Assembly (NCBI RefSeq): GCF_947502895.1
Contig: NZ_CANNBM010000002.1
Span: 991,152 to 1,055,151, forward strand
Source of the DNA: an uncultured Sulfitobacter sp.
Lineage (GTDB): Bacteria; Pseudomonadota; Alphaproteobacteria; Rhodobacterales; Rhodobacteraceae
Direction: 5' to 3'
Length of the DNA: 64,000 bases
The translations under genes were made by a program, and so were the position numbers. Position 1 is the stretch's first letter. Each line of letters opens with the position of its first letter. Below, piece by piece: positions 42,626 through 52,182 of this stretch. Under the pieces are notes generated by a model that made no database searches, was not told the DNA's origin, and saw only the letters and a list, made by a program, of their open reading frames with translations.

Positions 42626-43822
42626 TTACTCCCCCGCTTCTTGCGCTTTTCTCCAATCGCGTTTGATCTTCTTCGCAAGGCTCCATTTATGCACCTCGGT
42701 CGGGCCGTCATAGATGCGAAAGGCACGGATTTCGCGGAAGACCTGCTCAACGATTGTATCCCCTGTGACACCCTGCCCGCCCATGCACTGCACACAACGG
42801 TCCGCCACCCGCATCAGCGCTTCTGACACGGCGACCTTGGCCATTGAGCTTTCGACAGTGCCGCGCGCGCCGGTTTCCAGCACATCAGCACACCAATAGA
42901 CCATCAATTCGGCCTGCTTGAGGTCCATCATGTTCTCCGCCAGCATAAAGCCTACACCCTCGTGGTCGACCAAGGGCTTGCCAAATGCATGGCGGCGGTT
43001 GGTATAGTCCACCGCGATTTCATGCGCGCGGATACAGGCGCCGAGCCATCGCATACAGTGGCTCAAGCGTGCAGGTGCAAGCCTGACCTGAGCGTATTTA
43101 AACCCCTCGCCAGCCTCCCCCAACATCTGGTCGGCGGGCAGGCGCAGGTTGTCAATGTTCACCACAGCATGCCCCCCGGGCATAGAGCTGTCTATGGTGT
43201 CCATAACTCGCTCAATCCGCACGGCGGGGTGCGGCAGATCTACCAGAAACATACACGCCCCCGCATCAGCCTTGGCCATGATAATGCCCATGCCTGCACC
43301 GTCAGCGCCTGTGATGTAGGTTTTACGCCCGTTGATCACCCAATGGTTCCCATCCAGCTTGCAAGTGGTTTGCATCATGGACGGGTCCGACCCCGCGCCA
43401 CCATCCTCCGCAGGTTCGGTCATAAAAAAGGCAGAGCGGATTTCCCCCGATACCATGCGCGGCAAGAACTGCGCCTGCAAATCGGGCGAGGCCACTTTGC
43501 CCAAAAGAAACATATTGCCCTCGTCAGGCGCACAGGTGTGCACGGCAAGCGGGCCGAGCGGCGACAGACCCGAACGGATGAGCACAGCCGCTGTTTCGCG
43601 CTGTGTCAGATGCCCGCCATCATCAAGAATATGCGGTGTCATCAACCCTTCGGCACGCGCCAGTGCCTTCAGCTCATGCGAGAGTTCTTCGGCAGGCCCG
43701 TGGGAACCAAGGCGGGGGTCGCGCTCAAACGGGGCCACCGTGTTACGCACAAATGTTTCAACCCTGTCAGCGATATCAAGTGCGCGGTCCGAAATGCCGC
43801 GCCGTTCCATCTGAAAGCTCAT
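42626..43822 (-). CDS. Acyl-CoA dehydrogenase (ACAD10/11-like)
   Basis: A 398-residue FAD enzyme that introduces a double bond into an acyl-CoA. The N-terminal helical domain is followed by 'FFMTEPAEDGGAGSDPSMMQ' (the T-E-P-x-x-x-G-S-D FAD/substrate motif), 'WVINGRKTYITGADGAGMGI', and the C-terminal helices with 'NRRHAFGKPLVDHEGVGFML' and 'VQCMGGQGVTGDTIVEQVFR', ending 'IYDGPTEVHKWSLAKKIKRD', typical of the ACAD10/11 branch. It is the only intact gene in a decayed block; a ligase remnant ends directly upstream, 2 bases from its start, suggesting a former operon. Confidence 0.92.
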   Translation of the reverse strand: MSFQMERRGISDRALDIADRVETFVRNTVAPFERDPRLGSHGPAEELSHELKALARAEGLMTPHILDDGGHLTQRETAAVLIRSGLSPLGPLAVHTCAPDEGNMFLLGKVASPDLQAQFLPRMVSGEIRSAFFMTEPAEDGGAGSDPSMMQTTCKLDGNHWVINGRKTYITGADGAGMGIIMAKADAGACMFLVDLPHPAVRIERVMDTIDSSMPGGHAVVNIDNLRLPADQMLGEAGEGFKYAQVRLAPARLSHCMRWLGACIRAHEIAVDYTNRRHAFGKPLVDHEGVGFMLAENMMDLKQAELMVYWCADVLETGARGTVESSMAKVAVSEALMRVADRCVQCMGGQGVTGDTIVEQVFREIRAFRIYDGPTEVHKWSLAKKIKRDWRKAQEAGE

Positions 43823-43823
43823 T

Positions 43824-44050
43824 TCATTCTTGTCCTATGTATGCCCTGAGGGGCTTGGGGTGCTTTGTGATCATACGCTGCAAGACTGCCTGGGTCTGTG
43901 CGCCTTTCCAATAGGGCGCGCGCAGGTCTGTCACTATCACTTTGCCCAAAGCGTTGCGCGGAAAATCATCGCACAGCTCGACACCGGCAAGTCGTCGGGT
44001 TTTTGCAAGGCGCGCGTTTGGTTGCGCGCTTTAGCGGGGGGCGCGCAGAC
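43824..44050 (-). pseudogene. Acyl-CoA synthetase (AMP-binding) C-terminal remnant
   Basis: About 75 codons in one frame, ending in a TGA at 43824: 'ARLAKTRRLAGVELCDDFPR' then 'NALGKVIVTDLRAPYWKGAQ' and a tail to 'IGQE'. The P-R-x-x-x-G-K-V and 'LRxPYWKG' pieces are those of the C-terminal lid of acyl-CoA ligases, including the catalytic Lys. A TAA closes the frame upstream, and the large adenylating domain is missing. It sits just before the intact acyl-CoA dehydrogenase on the same strand, a usual operon pair. Between it and the next gene (44051-44297) I see no supportable gene. Confidence 0.62.
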
Positions 44051-44297
44051 AGGTGCGGTGAGGCCGTTTTTGCGCGCGGAATTCTCCGAACACAAATGCA
44101 GTGATTGCATCACAATCGCCCGGCAGGCGTTCCAGTTGTGCGGCGGTCGGCAACCCAGACAGACGAAACAAAGCGCTAGCCACCAGTCGGAAAACCTGAG
44201 AATGAATGACTGTCTGGTTGGTGCATAACTTAAATACTGTTTCAGACCTACGGATTGCGTCAGGTACAGTCCAACACCTGTGCCAAGACCCGTGAAA

Positions 44298-45527
44298 TCA
44301 GCGGTTTTTGTGGTGGCCCGCTGTACCAGATCGCAACGGGTTCAGGCGCAGGATCAGCGGGACAATCGCCACAACAAGAACGGCCGCGATGAGAAATGGC
44401 GCACCTGGAAAATAGATCCCGTCGCCATTCACAAACCGTTCAAACGCACCTGTCAAAGCCAATGGCGCGCCAACAGCTGCTACAGATGCCAGCGAAGCAA
44501 TGACGCCTTGCACCAGTCCCTGACTATCCTCGCCCACACGGTTGGCGGCAAATGCTGTCATCAGGGGCGGCGCCATATCTGCAAGGGTCGCCAGCGGCAG
44601 CACAATCGCCACAGCCCAAGCCGCCGTAGAAAAGCCAAAGCCCACCAGCCCGATGACGGCAGCTGCCGTTGCGATCAGCAGCGTTTTATAATCGCCGTAC
44701 CGTTTTGTAAGCTGTGGCAACAGGCCCGCCTGAACGACCGCAATCAGGATACCGTATGCCGACAAGGTCAATCCGATGGTAAAGCCGTCCCAACCGAAAA
44801 CCTCACGCCCCCAAAACGCCCAAAGCGTTGGATAGACCATATTTGCGAACTCGAAAACAAAGATACACACCAGCGGCACGGCCAACCCCGGTATCGCAAA
44901 GGCGCGCAAAATGCTGCCAAAGGGGTTCAGATCACGCCTGCCGAAGGGCCTGCGGTTCTCGGGTTTAAGCGATTCCGGCAAGATCAGGATGCCGAACACA
45001 ACGTTCAACGCAGAGAGCCCCGCCGCAATCCAAAAGGGCGCTGTGATGTGCCATCCCGAAGCAACCCCGCCCAGCGCTGGCCCGAAAACAAACCCGATCC
45101 CGAAAGCAGCACCGATCATTCCAAAGGCCGCACCACGCTCCTCGGGTTTGGCAATATCCGAGATATAGGCCGTAGCTGTGATGTAGGTAGCCCCTGCCAT
45201 GCCCGCAATAACCCGTCCAACCAGCAAAACCCAATAGGTCTGCGCCACGGCCATAATCACATAATCAATCGCCAGCGTAACCAAAGCTGCGATCAAAACG
45301 GGCCTGCGCCCATAGGCATCAGACAGGCTGCCGACAATTGGACCGAACAGGAACATTGCAGCCGCATAGGCCGACATCATGACCCCGCCCCAAAACGCCC
45401 CCTCTGCTGTACTGGACGCTCCGACGCGGTCCATAAGATCGGGCATGATAGGAAATACAATGCCCACGCCTATGGCATCAATCATCAGCGTCGCGAGGAT
45501 GAACAGGAAAGGGCCGTTTAACTTCAT
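44298..45527 (-). CDS. MFS transporter of the TetA/multidrug-efflux type
   Basis: A 409-residue protein with twelve hydrophobic segments. The segment 2-3 loop 'GPIVGSLSDAYGRRPVLIAA' and segment 5 motif 'GATYITATAYISDIAKPEER', followed by 'GMIGAAFGIGFVFGPALGG', are the A and C motifs of TetA-like drug/H+ antiporters. The ATG at 45527 is chosen because its N-terminus 'MKLNGPFLFILATLMIDAIG' matches the family start. Which compound it exports is unknown; there is no TetR gene divergent from it. It lies 197 bases downstream of the M20 peptidase gene on the same strand. Confidence 0.9.
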   Translation of the reverse strand: MKLNGPFLFILATLMIDAIGVGIVFPIMPDLMDRVGASSTAEGAFWGGVMMSAYAAAMFLFGPIVGSLSDAYGRRPVLIAALVTLAIDYVIMAVAQTYWVLLVGRVIAGMAGATYITATAYISDIAKPEERGAAFGMIGAAFGIGFVFGPALGGVASGWHITAPFWIAAGLSALNVVFGILILPESLKPENRRPFGRRDLNPFGSILRAFAIPGLAVPLVCIFVFEFANMVYPTLWAFWGREVFGWDGFTIGLTLSAYGILIAVVQAGLLPQLTKRYGDYKTLLIATAAAVIGLVGFGFSTAAWAVAIVLPLATLADMAPPLMTAFAANRVGEDSQGLVQGVIASLASVAAVGAPLALTGAFERFVNGDGIYFPGAPFLIAAVLVVAIVPLILRLNPLRSGTAGHHKNR

Positions 45528-45724
45528 GTGTCTACCCGACACCTGAAAGCACACCCTGACAAGCGCCAAATGCCAAATACTGAACAATCAAGCTATGCAG
45601 TCGCACCCCAAAGCCGTCTGCCACAGGCGATTTATGTCCGTTCAGCCATCGGTATTGACCAAGCCACCCGCACTCAGCGCGCATTAATACCACCACTGAC
45701 GGGGCGCGCACTATGTCTGGATAT

Positions 45725-47134
45725 TTAGACTTTGGTCTGCTTATCAGCGCACTCTGGTGCGCCTGAAGCAGCAATGTCAGCAAACAACCCTGTCATGCAC
45801 AACAGTGCTTGGCGCGCCAGATGTATTGGCAAATGCTCGTTCGGGGAATGCTGGCAGCAGCCTGCATAGGAATGCGGTATCCAGATCGTCGGCAAGCCCA
45901 GCACATCCGCAAAGCAGTCATTCGGCAAAGACCCCCCCAGATTGGGCAGCAAATCGGGCGTATGGCCGCTGGTCCTCTCCAGCGATGCACCAACAAGGCC
46001 GAGCCACGGATTGTCTAAATCCAGACGGGTCGCCGCGAACGGGATGCCCTCGGGTTGCACGATCCCGACCTGTGTATGTCCTTGCGCATCCAGATGACGG
46101 CGAAGGGCTGGAAGGATTTCGTCCATCTGTGTTCCGACGACAAATCGCAGCTGACACGCGGCGCGGGCATAGCCTGATATCGCGTTTACAGGCGCTTCGG
46201 GATTACCCGATTTCATTGCCAGTACGGCAAAACTGTTCCAGCCGAAAACACGCTCGGACATGGTCAGGCTTGCTTCTCCCCAGTCGGGATCAAGCGCGAA
46301 ACCCGCGTCGACATCAGGCAAGGCAGACAGCACCTTTTTGATATCTTCCGTCAGGCTGGTGGGCCGCCATTCAGGAATTTGTATCTGCCCCCGCGCATCC
46401 GTGATGGACGCAATCGCATGCGCAAGGAGTATCGCAGGGTCGGCAAGCAGACCGCCAAAGTTGCCCGAATGATGCGCACCATCGCGCAGATCAACAACCA
46501 GATCAAAGTTCAAACCGCCACGCGAACCTGTGAACAAAGTGGGCGTATCAGGCGAGATGCGCGGACCGTCCGAGGCAATAAACACATCCGCATACAACGC
46601 TTCTGCATGGCGCTGGCACACGTCCTTCAACCCGGGAGACCCGACTTCCTCGCCCATCTCGAACAGCACTTTGAAGTTGAAGCCCAGCTTGCCCTGTACG
46701 GCCAGAATAGCAGCGAGTGCTTGAAAATTAATAAGATGTTGGCCTTTGTTATCAGCACTGCCGCGTCCGTAATATCGCCCGTCACGTTCGTGCAGTTCAA
46801 ATGGCTGCAGTCCTTCTTGCCATTGGTCTTGCTGGCTTCTGACAACATCACCGTGACCATACGTCAGAATGGTTGGCAGGGCTGCGTCCTCTATCCGCTG
46901 TGCTAACAGGAACGGGCCTGCGCCCACCATCTCGCTGCCCAACACGCGGCAGTCAAACCCCAGAAATTCCAGCATCGGGATGATATGCTGTTCAAGGTAG
47001 ACATGCAGATGCGGTGCGCCTTCTGGGGCCTGACTTTCGCTTGGCACCGATACCAACGCCGCCAGATCGGCCTTGAAGCCACCAGCATCAAAATATGCGG
47101 CGGCATGGGCAAGGGCAGCATCACGAAGGGACAT
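45725..47134 (-). CDS. M20 family metallopeptidase
   Basis: A 469-residue zinc peptidase or amidohydrolase of the ArgE/DapE/dipeptidase fold. Metal-site pieces are 'ILTYGHGDVV' (His and Asp), 'YYGRGSADNKGQHLINFQAL' (Asp), 'FEMGEEVGSPGL' (catalytic Glu pair) and 'HSYAGCCQHSPNEH' near the C-terminus (final His). A dimerisation insert lies between. The absence of a signal peptide places it in the cytoplasm. Substrate is not evident; similar roseobacter proteins are annotated as dipeptidases. It is divergent from the sterol desaturase-like gene, with 228 bases between starts. Confidence 0.9.
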   Translation of the reverse strand: MSLRDAALAHAAAYFDAGGFKADLAALVSVPSESQAPEGAPHLHVYLEQHIIPMLEFLGFDCRVLGSEMVGAGPFLLAQRIEDAALPTILTYGHGDVVRSQQDQWQEGLQPFELHERDGRYYGRGSADNKGQHLINFQALAAILAVQGKLGFNFKVLFEMGEEVGSPGLKDVCQRHAEALYADVFIASDGPRISPDTPTLFTGSRGGLNFDLVVDLRDGAHHSGNFGGLLADPAILLAHAIASITDARGQIQIPEWRPTSLTEDIKKVLSALPDVDAGFALDPDWGEASLTMSERVFGWNSFAVLAMKSGNPEAPVNAISGYARAACQLRFVVGTQMDEILPALRRHLDAQGHTQVGIVQPEGIPFAATRLDLDNPWLGLVGASLERTSGHTPDLLPNLGGSLPNDCFADVLGLPTIWIPHSYAGCCQHSPNEHLPIHLARQALLCMTGLFADIAASGAPECADKQTKV

Positions 47135-47362
47135 ATCGTAGAACTCCAGTAATCAAGCGGACGCAGCAGCATTATGACCACGAACACGAAGAAAGTCACA
47201 AACCAGAAATGGGAGGGGCAAAAAACAGTCTGACGCGGGATTGTGCTGAATGTTTCCACACCGCGCAGCACAACTCAATCATCCCAGCGGCGAATTGGCT
47301 GGCATATTGATTGCTTTGTGGCACAGTTGGCGCTGCACGCAAGTCTGTACAAGGTATGCCAA

Positions 47363-48343
47363 ATGGACGACGCACCGCTCAAAGGCTGGAACCATGTACC
47401 CGATGTTCCCTTGCAGGTATCGCCGTTTTTCAGATGGCCCCTGCGCCCGCTGGAGATGTTGGCATGGGTCTGGAACGCGTGGTTTTTGATCACTGAAAAG
47501 CTGATCATCGTCGGTATTGCGTTTGTATCATTCTATTGGTTCCAACCCCCTTTGGAGGAGACACGGACCATCGCTGTCGGCTGGATAGCCGAGATCTATC
47601 TGCGCAATCTGGTGTTGATGTCCGCAGTGGCAGGCGGGCTGCATCTGTATTTCTACACCTTCACCAAACAAGGCCAGCGCCTGCGCTATGACCCGCGCCC
47701 GCTGATGAAAAACGGCAAACAGTTCACGCTCGGGGGGCAGATCAGAGACAATATGTTCTGGACACTTGCCAGCGGTGTCACGGTATGGACGGCATATGAG
47801 GTCTTGATGTTCTGGGCATTGGCCAACGGCTATGCCCCCATGCTGACGTGGGCTGCCAATCCTATATGGTTCGTGGCACTTTTCCTGCTTATCCCCATTT
47901 GGGAGAGCTTTTATTTTTACTGGATACACCGCTTGCTGCATGTTACGTTCTTTTACAAGCACGTCCATGCGCTGCACCACCGCAACATTAATGTCGGGCC
48001 ATGGTCAGGCCTGTCGATGCATCCGGTTGAACATGTGATCTTTTTAGGCTCGGTACTGATACACTGGGTCGTCGCGGCCCATCCGGTGCATATTCTGTTC
48101 CACCTGCAATATTACACCCTCACTGCGGTCACGACCCATACGGGATTCGAGGGGCTGGTGGTAAAGGATGAAAACCGCCTGAAGCTGGGGACATTTCACC
48201 ACCAAATGCACCACCGCTATTTTGAGTGTAACTATGGATCGCTTGAAATTCCGTGGGACAAGTTTTTTGGCTCGTTTCATGACGGCACCGCCGCCGCGAA
48301 TGAACAGATGAAAGAGCGACGCAAGCGGATCATGGGCAGCTAG
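47363..48343 (+). CDS. Sterol desaturase/fatty acid hydroxylase family membrane protein
   Basis: A 326-residue integral-membrane di-iron enzyme. The iron-binding His boxes are visible: H-x3-H at 189-193 ('HRLLH'), H-x2-HH at 202-206 ('HALHH') and H-x2-HH at 280-284 ('HQMHH'), plus an extra His pair in 'SMHPVEH'. Membrane segments lie around 45-60, 83-99, 133-153 and 165-188. Such proteins hydroxylate or desaturate lipids, sterols or carotenoids; the substrate here is not clear. The ATG at 47363 is chosen because the upstream in-frame residues do not resemble protein. Confidence 0.9.
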   Translation: MDDAPLKGWNHVPDVPLQVSPFFRWPLRPLEMLAWVWNAWFLITEKLIIVGIAFVSFYWFQPPLEETRTIAVGWIAEIYLRNLVLMSAVAGGLHLYFYTFTKQGQRLRYDPRPLMKNGKQFTLGGQIRDNMFWTLASGVTVWTAYEVLMFWALANGYAPMLTWAANPIWFVALFLLIPIWESFYFYWIHRLLHVTFFYKHVHALHHRNINVGPWSGLSMHPVEHVIFLGSVLIHWVVAAHPVHILFHLQYYTLTAVTTHTGFEGLVVKDENRLKLGTFHHQMHHRYFECNYGSLEIPWDKFFGSFHDGTAAANEQMKERRKRIMGS

Positions 48344-48417
48344 GCCAGTCGCACACCGGGTAGATCGCGCATATTTGCTTTGCCGATTGCTAGGTTCTGG
48401 GGTCTAACGCAACGCGT

Positions 48418-49299
48418 ATGACACCGGTAATCGACACAACAGCCACGGCGAACCTGCGCGGCAGCATATGGATGATAGCTGCAATGGCTGCATTCGCGCT
48501 GGAAGACGCCCTGATCAAGATGGCATCCCAGACAATGCCTATTGGTCAAATCCTGATCATTTTCGGCTTGGGCGGTGCGTCTGTGTTTGCGATCGCAGCG
48601 CGCACAAATAACCAGCCCCTGTTTGTGCCCGATGTCCTGTCGCTGCCTATGCGAATTCGTGTGCTGTTCGAGGTCATCGGCAGACTTTTCTATGTGCTTG
48701 CCATATCGCTCATCCCGCTGTCTGCCGCGACGGTGATCCTCCAAGCAACACCTCTGGTCGTTGTCGCGGGGGCAGCACTTATCTTTGGCGAAAAAGTTGG
48801 CTGGCGTAGATGGACTGCGATTGCAGTGGGAATGCTTGGCGTGCTTGTGGTGATCCAACCCGGTGCAGAGAGCTTTTCGCTCCTCTCGCTTTTGGCGGTG
48901 GTTGGTATGATCGGTTTTGCAGGCCGTGATCTGGCAAGTCGCGCGGCACCTGTCTCGCTTGGTACAGCCGTTCTCGGGCTTTATGGCTTTCTTGCTATTG
49001 TCGTCGCAGGCGCGCTCTATGCCGTATGGCAGCGCGTTCCATTCTCCATGCCTGATACATCCATAACGTTTACTTTGCTGGCAGCAATATTTGCAGGCTG
49101 TGCCGCTTATGCCTGCCTGATGCGGGCCATGCGCACCGGAGAAGTCTCGGCCGTGACGCCCTTGCGCTACACAAGGCTGCTTTTTGGCATCTTTCTGGGT
49201 GTGGCTGTGTTTGGCGAACAGGTGAGCATCGCAATGATCGCAGGTTCAGCCCTGATCGTGGCGTCGGGCGTTTTCATTCTGTCACGTGGGCGTGCGTAG
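48418..49299 (+). CDS. EamA/DMT family transporter
   Basis: A 293-residue inner-membrane protein with ten hydrophobic segments in two EamA repeats, distinct from the one beside ectC. The first repeat starts 'LRGSIWMIAAMAAFALEDAL', and 'LQATPLVVVAGAALIFGEKV' and 'VTPLRYTRLLFGIFLGVAVF' are typical of the repeat ends. Substrate unknown. Its stop is 11 bases from the convergent TetR regulator; 74 bases separate it from the sterol desaturase-like gene upstream, so those two may be co-transcribed. Confidence 0.87.
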   Translation: MTPVIDTTATANLRGSIWMIAAMAAFALEDALIKMASQTMPIGQILIIFGLGGASVFAIAARTNNQPLFVPDVLSLPMRIRVLFEVIGRLFYVLAISLIPLSAATVILQATPLVVVAGAALIFGEKVGWRRWTAIAVGMLGVLVVIQPGAESFSLLSLLAVVGMIGFAGRDLASRAAPVSLGTAVLGLYGFLAIVVAGALYAVWQRVPFSMPDTSITFTLLAAIFAGCAAYACLMRAMRTGEVSAVTPLRYTRLLFGIFLGVAVFGEQVSIAMIAGSALIVASGVFILSRGRA

Positions 49300-49310
49300 G
49301 GCGGCGCGGA

Positions 49311-49928
49311 TCACCTGTGCCGTTTCAAGAACGCTTCCACCTCATGATCGGCAGGCGCACTACCTGCAAACAACTCGACGTAGTGTCTGACCCGCGCAAG
49401 GCGCTCGGCGGGCGGTTCCTGAACTTGCATGGAAATATAACCGATCTGTGTGTAGACGACCGTCAGACTGCGCACTTCTGACTGCTCCGCCGTATAGCCA
49501 TGGCGGGCAAACATGTCCGCGATAGCGCCGATACGTGCAGCGTCTGCTGCGGCCAGACGCCGTGATAGACCCTCATCCACCCGCGCCCAGTTGCGGATCG
49601 CCAGATCAAGCGGCGCATCGAACAATGCGGGATCCAGCCAACAGTCCATCAGATTGAACAGTGCTTCGCAAATGCTAATCGCTTGCTTGCGGCACCGGGC
49701 GACCAGCTGCGCGGTATTCCGGCTTTCCCACCGCGTAATCATTGCGGCGTGCAACTCGGATATATCCTGAAAATACCAATAAAAGCCTGTGCGTGTCAGG
49801 TTCAGGCGCTTTGCCAATGGCATTACCTTTACCGCCTCAATCCCATCGCAAATCAACAGATCATACGCCGCGTTGAGCCACATGTCTTTGGTTGCGCGAG
49901 GACGGGCGGGATGTGCTGTCATAGGCAC
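49311..49928 (-). CDS. TetR family transcription regulator
   Basis: A 205-residue regulator. The N-terminal helix-turn-helix covers about residues 14-60: 'DMWLNAAYDLLICDGIEAVK' and 'VMPLAKRLNLTRTGFYWYF', the recognition helix carrying T-R-T-G-F-Y-W-Y-F as in TetR proteins. The C-terminal ligand domain is all helical. It is divergent from the Old Yellow Enzyme gene, with 107 bases between starts, and so probably controls it (inference from position). Cognate ligand unknown. Confidence 0.9.
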   Translation of the reverse strand: MPMTAHPARPRATKDMWLNAAYDLLICDGIEAVKVMPLAKRLNLTRTGFYWYFQDISELHAAMITRWESRNTAQLVARCRKQAISICEALFNLMDCWLDPALFDAPLDLAIRNWARVDEGLSRRLAAADAARIGAIADMFARHGYTAEQSEVRSLTVVYTQIGYISMQVQEPPAERLARVRHYVELFAGSAPADHEVEAFLKRHR

Positions 49929-50035
49929 AGCCTAGCTTTCTTGACACATATGTCAATTATGCGCCACTGTTTGATAAGCCTCTCCACACAAGGCGCCTGC
50001 CCCGTTTTGATCCTCGACAACTGCGAGATGTTCCA

Positions 50036-52081
50036 ATGACAAAAGACCCCCTGCTCCAACCCTTCCAGCTGAAACATCTGACGTTGAGAAACCGGATCAT
50101 GACCACCAGCCATGAGCCCGCCTATCCCGAAGACGGAATGCCCAAGGACCGCTATCGCGCCTATCATGCCGAGCGCGCCAAAGCGGGCGTTGCCCTGACT
50201 ATGACAGCAGGCTCTGCCGCCGTATCAAAAGACAGTCCACCCGTATTCAACAACATCCTCGCCTACAAAGACGAGGTCGTGCCGTGGATCAGAAACCTGA
50301 CAGATGATTGCCATGAACATGGCTGCGCGGTGATGATCCAGTTGACGCATCTGGGCCGCCGCACCACTTGGAACAAGGGCGACTGGCTGCCTTCCGTATC
50401 CTCTTCCAAACATCGCGAACCCGCTCACCGCGCCTTCCCCAAACTGATCGAAGACTGGGATATTGATCGGATCATCAGCGATTTTGCCGATGCAGCCGAA
50501 CGGATGCAGGCGGGCGGAATGGACGGGATCGAATTGCAAGTCTACGGCCACCTGCTGGATCAATTCTGGTCGCCCCTGACGAATGATCTGGTCGGGCCAT
50601 ATGGCGCAGACACGCTTGAAAACCGCATGCGGTTTCCGATGGATGTGCTGGCCGCGATCCGCAAACGGGTGGGTGACGAATTCATTGTTGGTTTCCGCTA
50701 TACTGCAGACGAAGCGCAAAAAGGTGGCATCACAGCCGAAGACGGGCTGGAGATCTCCAAAAAACTTGCGGCGACAGGACAGCTCGATTTCCTGAATGTC
50801 GTGCGCGGACGTATCCATACCGACCCCGCAATGACCGACCTGATCCCGATACAAGGCATGGCAGGCGCCCCGCATCTTGATTTTGCAGGTCAGGTGAAAA
50901 AACTGACGGGCATGCCCACCTTCCACGCGGCGAAAATTCCCGATGTGGCTACCGCACGCCATGCGGTTGAGGCTGGGCTGCTGGACATGGTCGGCATGAC
51001 GCGAGCGCACATGGCCGACCCCCATGTGGTGAAAAAGATCATGGAGGGCCGCGAGGAGGATATCCGCCCCTGCGTTGGTGCAACCTACTGCCTTGACCGG
51101 ATTTATGAAGCGGGCGATGCCTTGTGCATCCACAATGCTGCCACGGGCCGCGAACTGACGATGCCGCATACGATCACGCCGGCGGCTACCAAACGCAAGA
51201 TCGTAGTCATCGGAGCTGGCCCAGCAGGGCTGGAGGCCGCGCGCGTTGCCGCGGAACGGGGCCATGATGTGGTGGTGTTCGAGGCGCAGCCCGATCCGGG
51301 TGGTCAGATCCGCCTCACGGCGCAAAGCCCGCGCAGACGCGATATGATCTCGATTATCGAATGGCGGATGGCGCAATGCGCTGCCCGCGATGTCGAATTC
51401 CGGTTCAACACTTGGGCCGAGGCAGCCGATGTGACCGCTCTGAAACCTGATGTGGTAATAACGGCAACGGGCGGCCTGCCCAACACAGAACTGTTTGAAA
51501 CCGGCAAGGATGCCACCCACGTAATCACCTCTTGGGACATTATCGCAGGCGATGTAAAACCCGCACAGAACATCCTGATTTACGACGAAAGCGGCGATCA
51601 CGCAGGAATGCAGGCCGCAGAAATAGCTGCAGCTGCAGGTGCGAAAGTCGAAGTAATGACGCCGGACCGTACGTTTGCAGCGGGTGTGATGGCCATGAAC
51701 CTCGTGCCTTACATGCGATCGCTGCAAGACAAGGATGTAACCTTTACCGTAACCCGCAGGCTGCTGGAAGTTGCGCAAAGCGGCAATAAACTGGCCGCAA
51801 CCATCGGAACAGACTATAGCGATCATACCGATATTCGAGAGTACGACCAAGTGGTTGTTAACTACGGCACCATGCCGCTGGATGATTTGTATTTCGATCT
51901 CAAGCCGCTCAGCTCCAATTTAGGTGCCGTTGACCATGACGCGCTGATCGCAGGCACGCCACAGACAGTCACACGCAACGAGGCTGGCACTTTTCAGCTA
52001 TTTCGCATTGGCGATGCCGTCTCTGCGCGCAATACCCATGCGGCAATCTATGATGCGCTGCGTCTTGTAAAAGACATCTGA
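50036..52081 (+). CDS. NADH:flavin oxidoreductase with NAD-binding domain (amine demethylase-like)
   Basis: A 681-residue two-part flavoenzyme like trimethylamine dehydrogenase and N-methylproline demethylases. The N-terminal Old Yellow Enzyme barrel (1-370) contains 'LRNRIMTTSHEPAYPEDG', 'VMIQLTHLGRR' and 'GMDGIELQVYGHLLDQFWSP'. The FAD/NAD part begins 'KIVVIGAGPAGLEAARVAAE'. The iron-sulfur region reads 'RPCVGATYCLDRIYEAGD' then 'ALCIHNA': only three of the four Cys of a standard 4Fe-4S site are present, the second being Ala. It is divergent from a TetR gene and upstream of the amidase and polyamine importer; an N-methylated amine is a plausible substrate (inference). Confidence 0.88.
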   Translation: MTKDPLLQPFQLKHLTLRNRIMTTSHEPAYPEDGMPKDRYRAYHAERAKAGVALTMTAGSAAVSKDSPPVFNNILAYKDEVVPWIRNLTDDCHEHGCAVMIQLTHLGRRTTWNKGDWLPSVSSSKHREPAHRAFPKLIEDWDIDRIISDFADAAERMQAGGMDGIELQVYGHLLDQFWSPLTNDLVGPYGADTLENRMRFPMDVLAAIRKRVGDEFIVGFRYTADEAQKGGITAEDGLEISKKLAATGQLDFLNVVRGRIHTDPAMTDLIPIQGMAGAPHLDFAGQVKKLTGMPTFHAAKIPDVATARHAVEAGLLDMVGMTRAHMADPHVVKKIMEGREEDIRPCVGATYCLDRIYEAGDALCIHNAATGRELTMPHTITPAATKRKIVVIGAGPAGLEAARVAAERGHDVVVFEAQPDPGGQIRLTAQSPRRRDMISIIEWRMAQCAARDVEFRFNTWAEAADVTALKPDVVITATGGLPNTELFETGKDATHVITSWDIIAGDVKPAQNILIYDESGDHAGMQAAEIAAAAGAKVEVMTPDRTFAAGVMAMNLVPYMRSLQDKDVTFTVTRRLLEVAQSGNKLAATIGTDYSDHTDIREYDQVVVNYGTMPLDDLYFDLKPLSSNLGAVDHDALIAGTPQTVTRNEAGTFQLFRIGDAVSARNTHAAIYDALRLVKDI

Positions 52082-52182
52082 GGTCTGTCCGCGAAATTAC
52101 GCGGGCTCAATCGCGCAGGTCTATGTTGTGCATTCTGCAGCTTCCCTTAGGCTGCGTGTATCCAGAGATCAGGAGCAAACCA

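Noticed and set aside
44051..44297. A minus-strand frame with 'ALFRLSGLPTAAQLERL'
   Set aside because: It reads like protein for about 60 codons, but has no good start, no ribosome site and no family I can name, so it is not listed as a gene.
44280..45521. A 413-codon open frame on the plus strand
   Set aside because: It mirrors the well-supported MFS gene on the minus strand, is rich in Arg, His, Gln and Cys, has no membrane or family pattern, and no ribosome site.
50225..51850. A 541-codon open frame on the minus strand opposite the flavoenzyme gene
   Set aside because: It is an antisense shadow of a gene with clear family motifs; its product is Cys/His/Arg-rich and has no recognisable domain.
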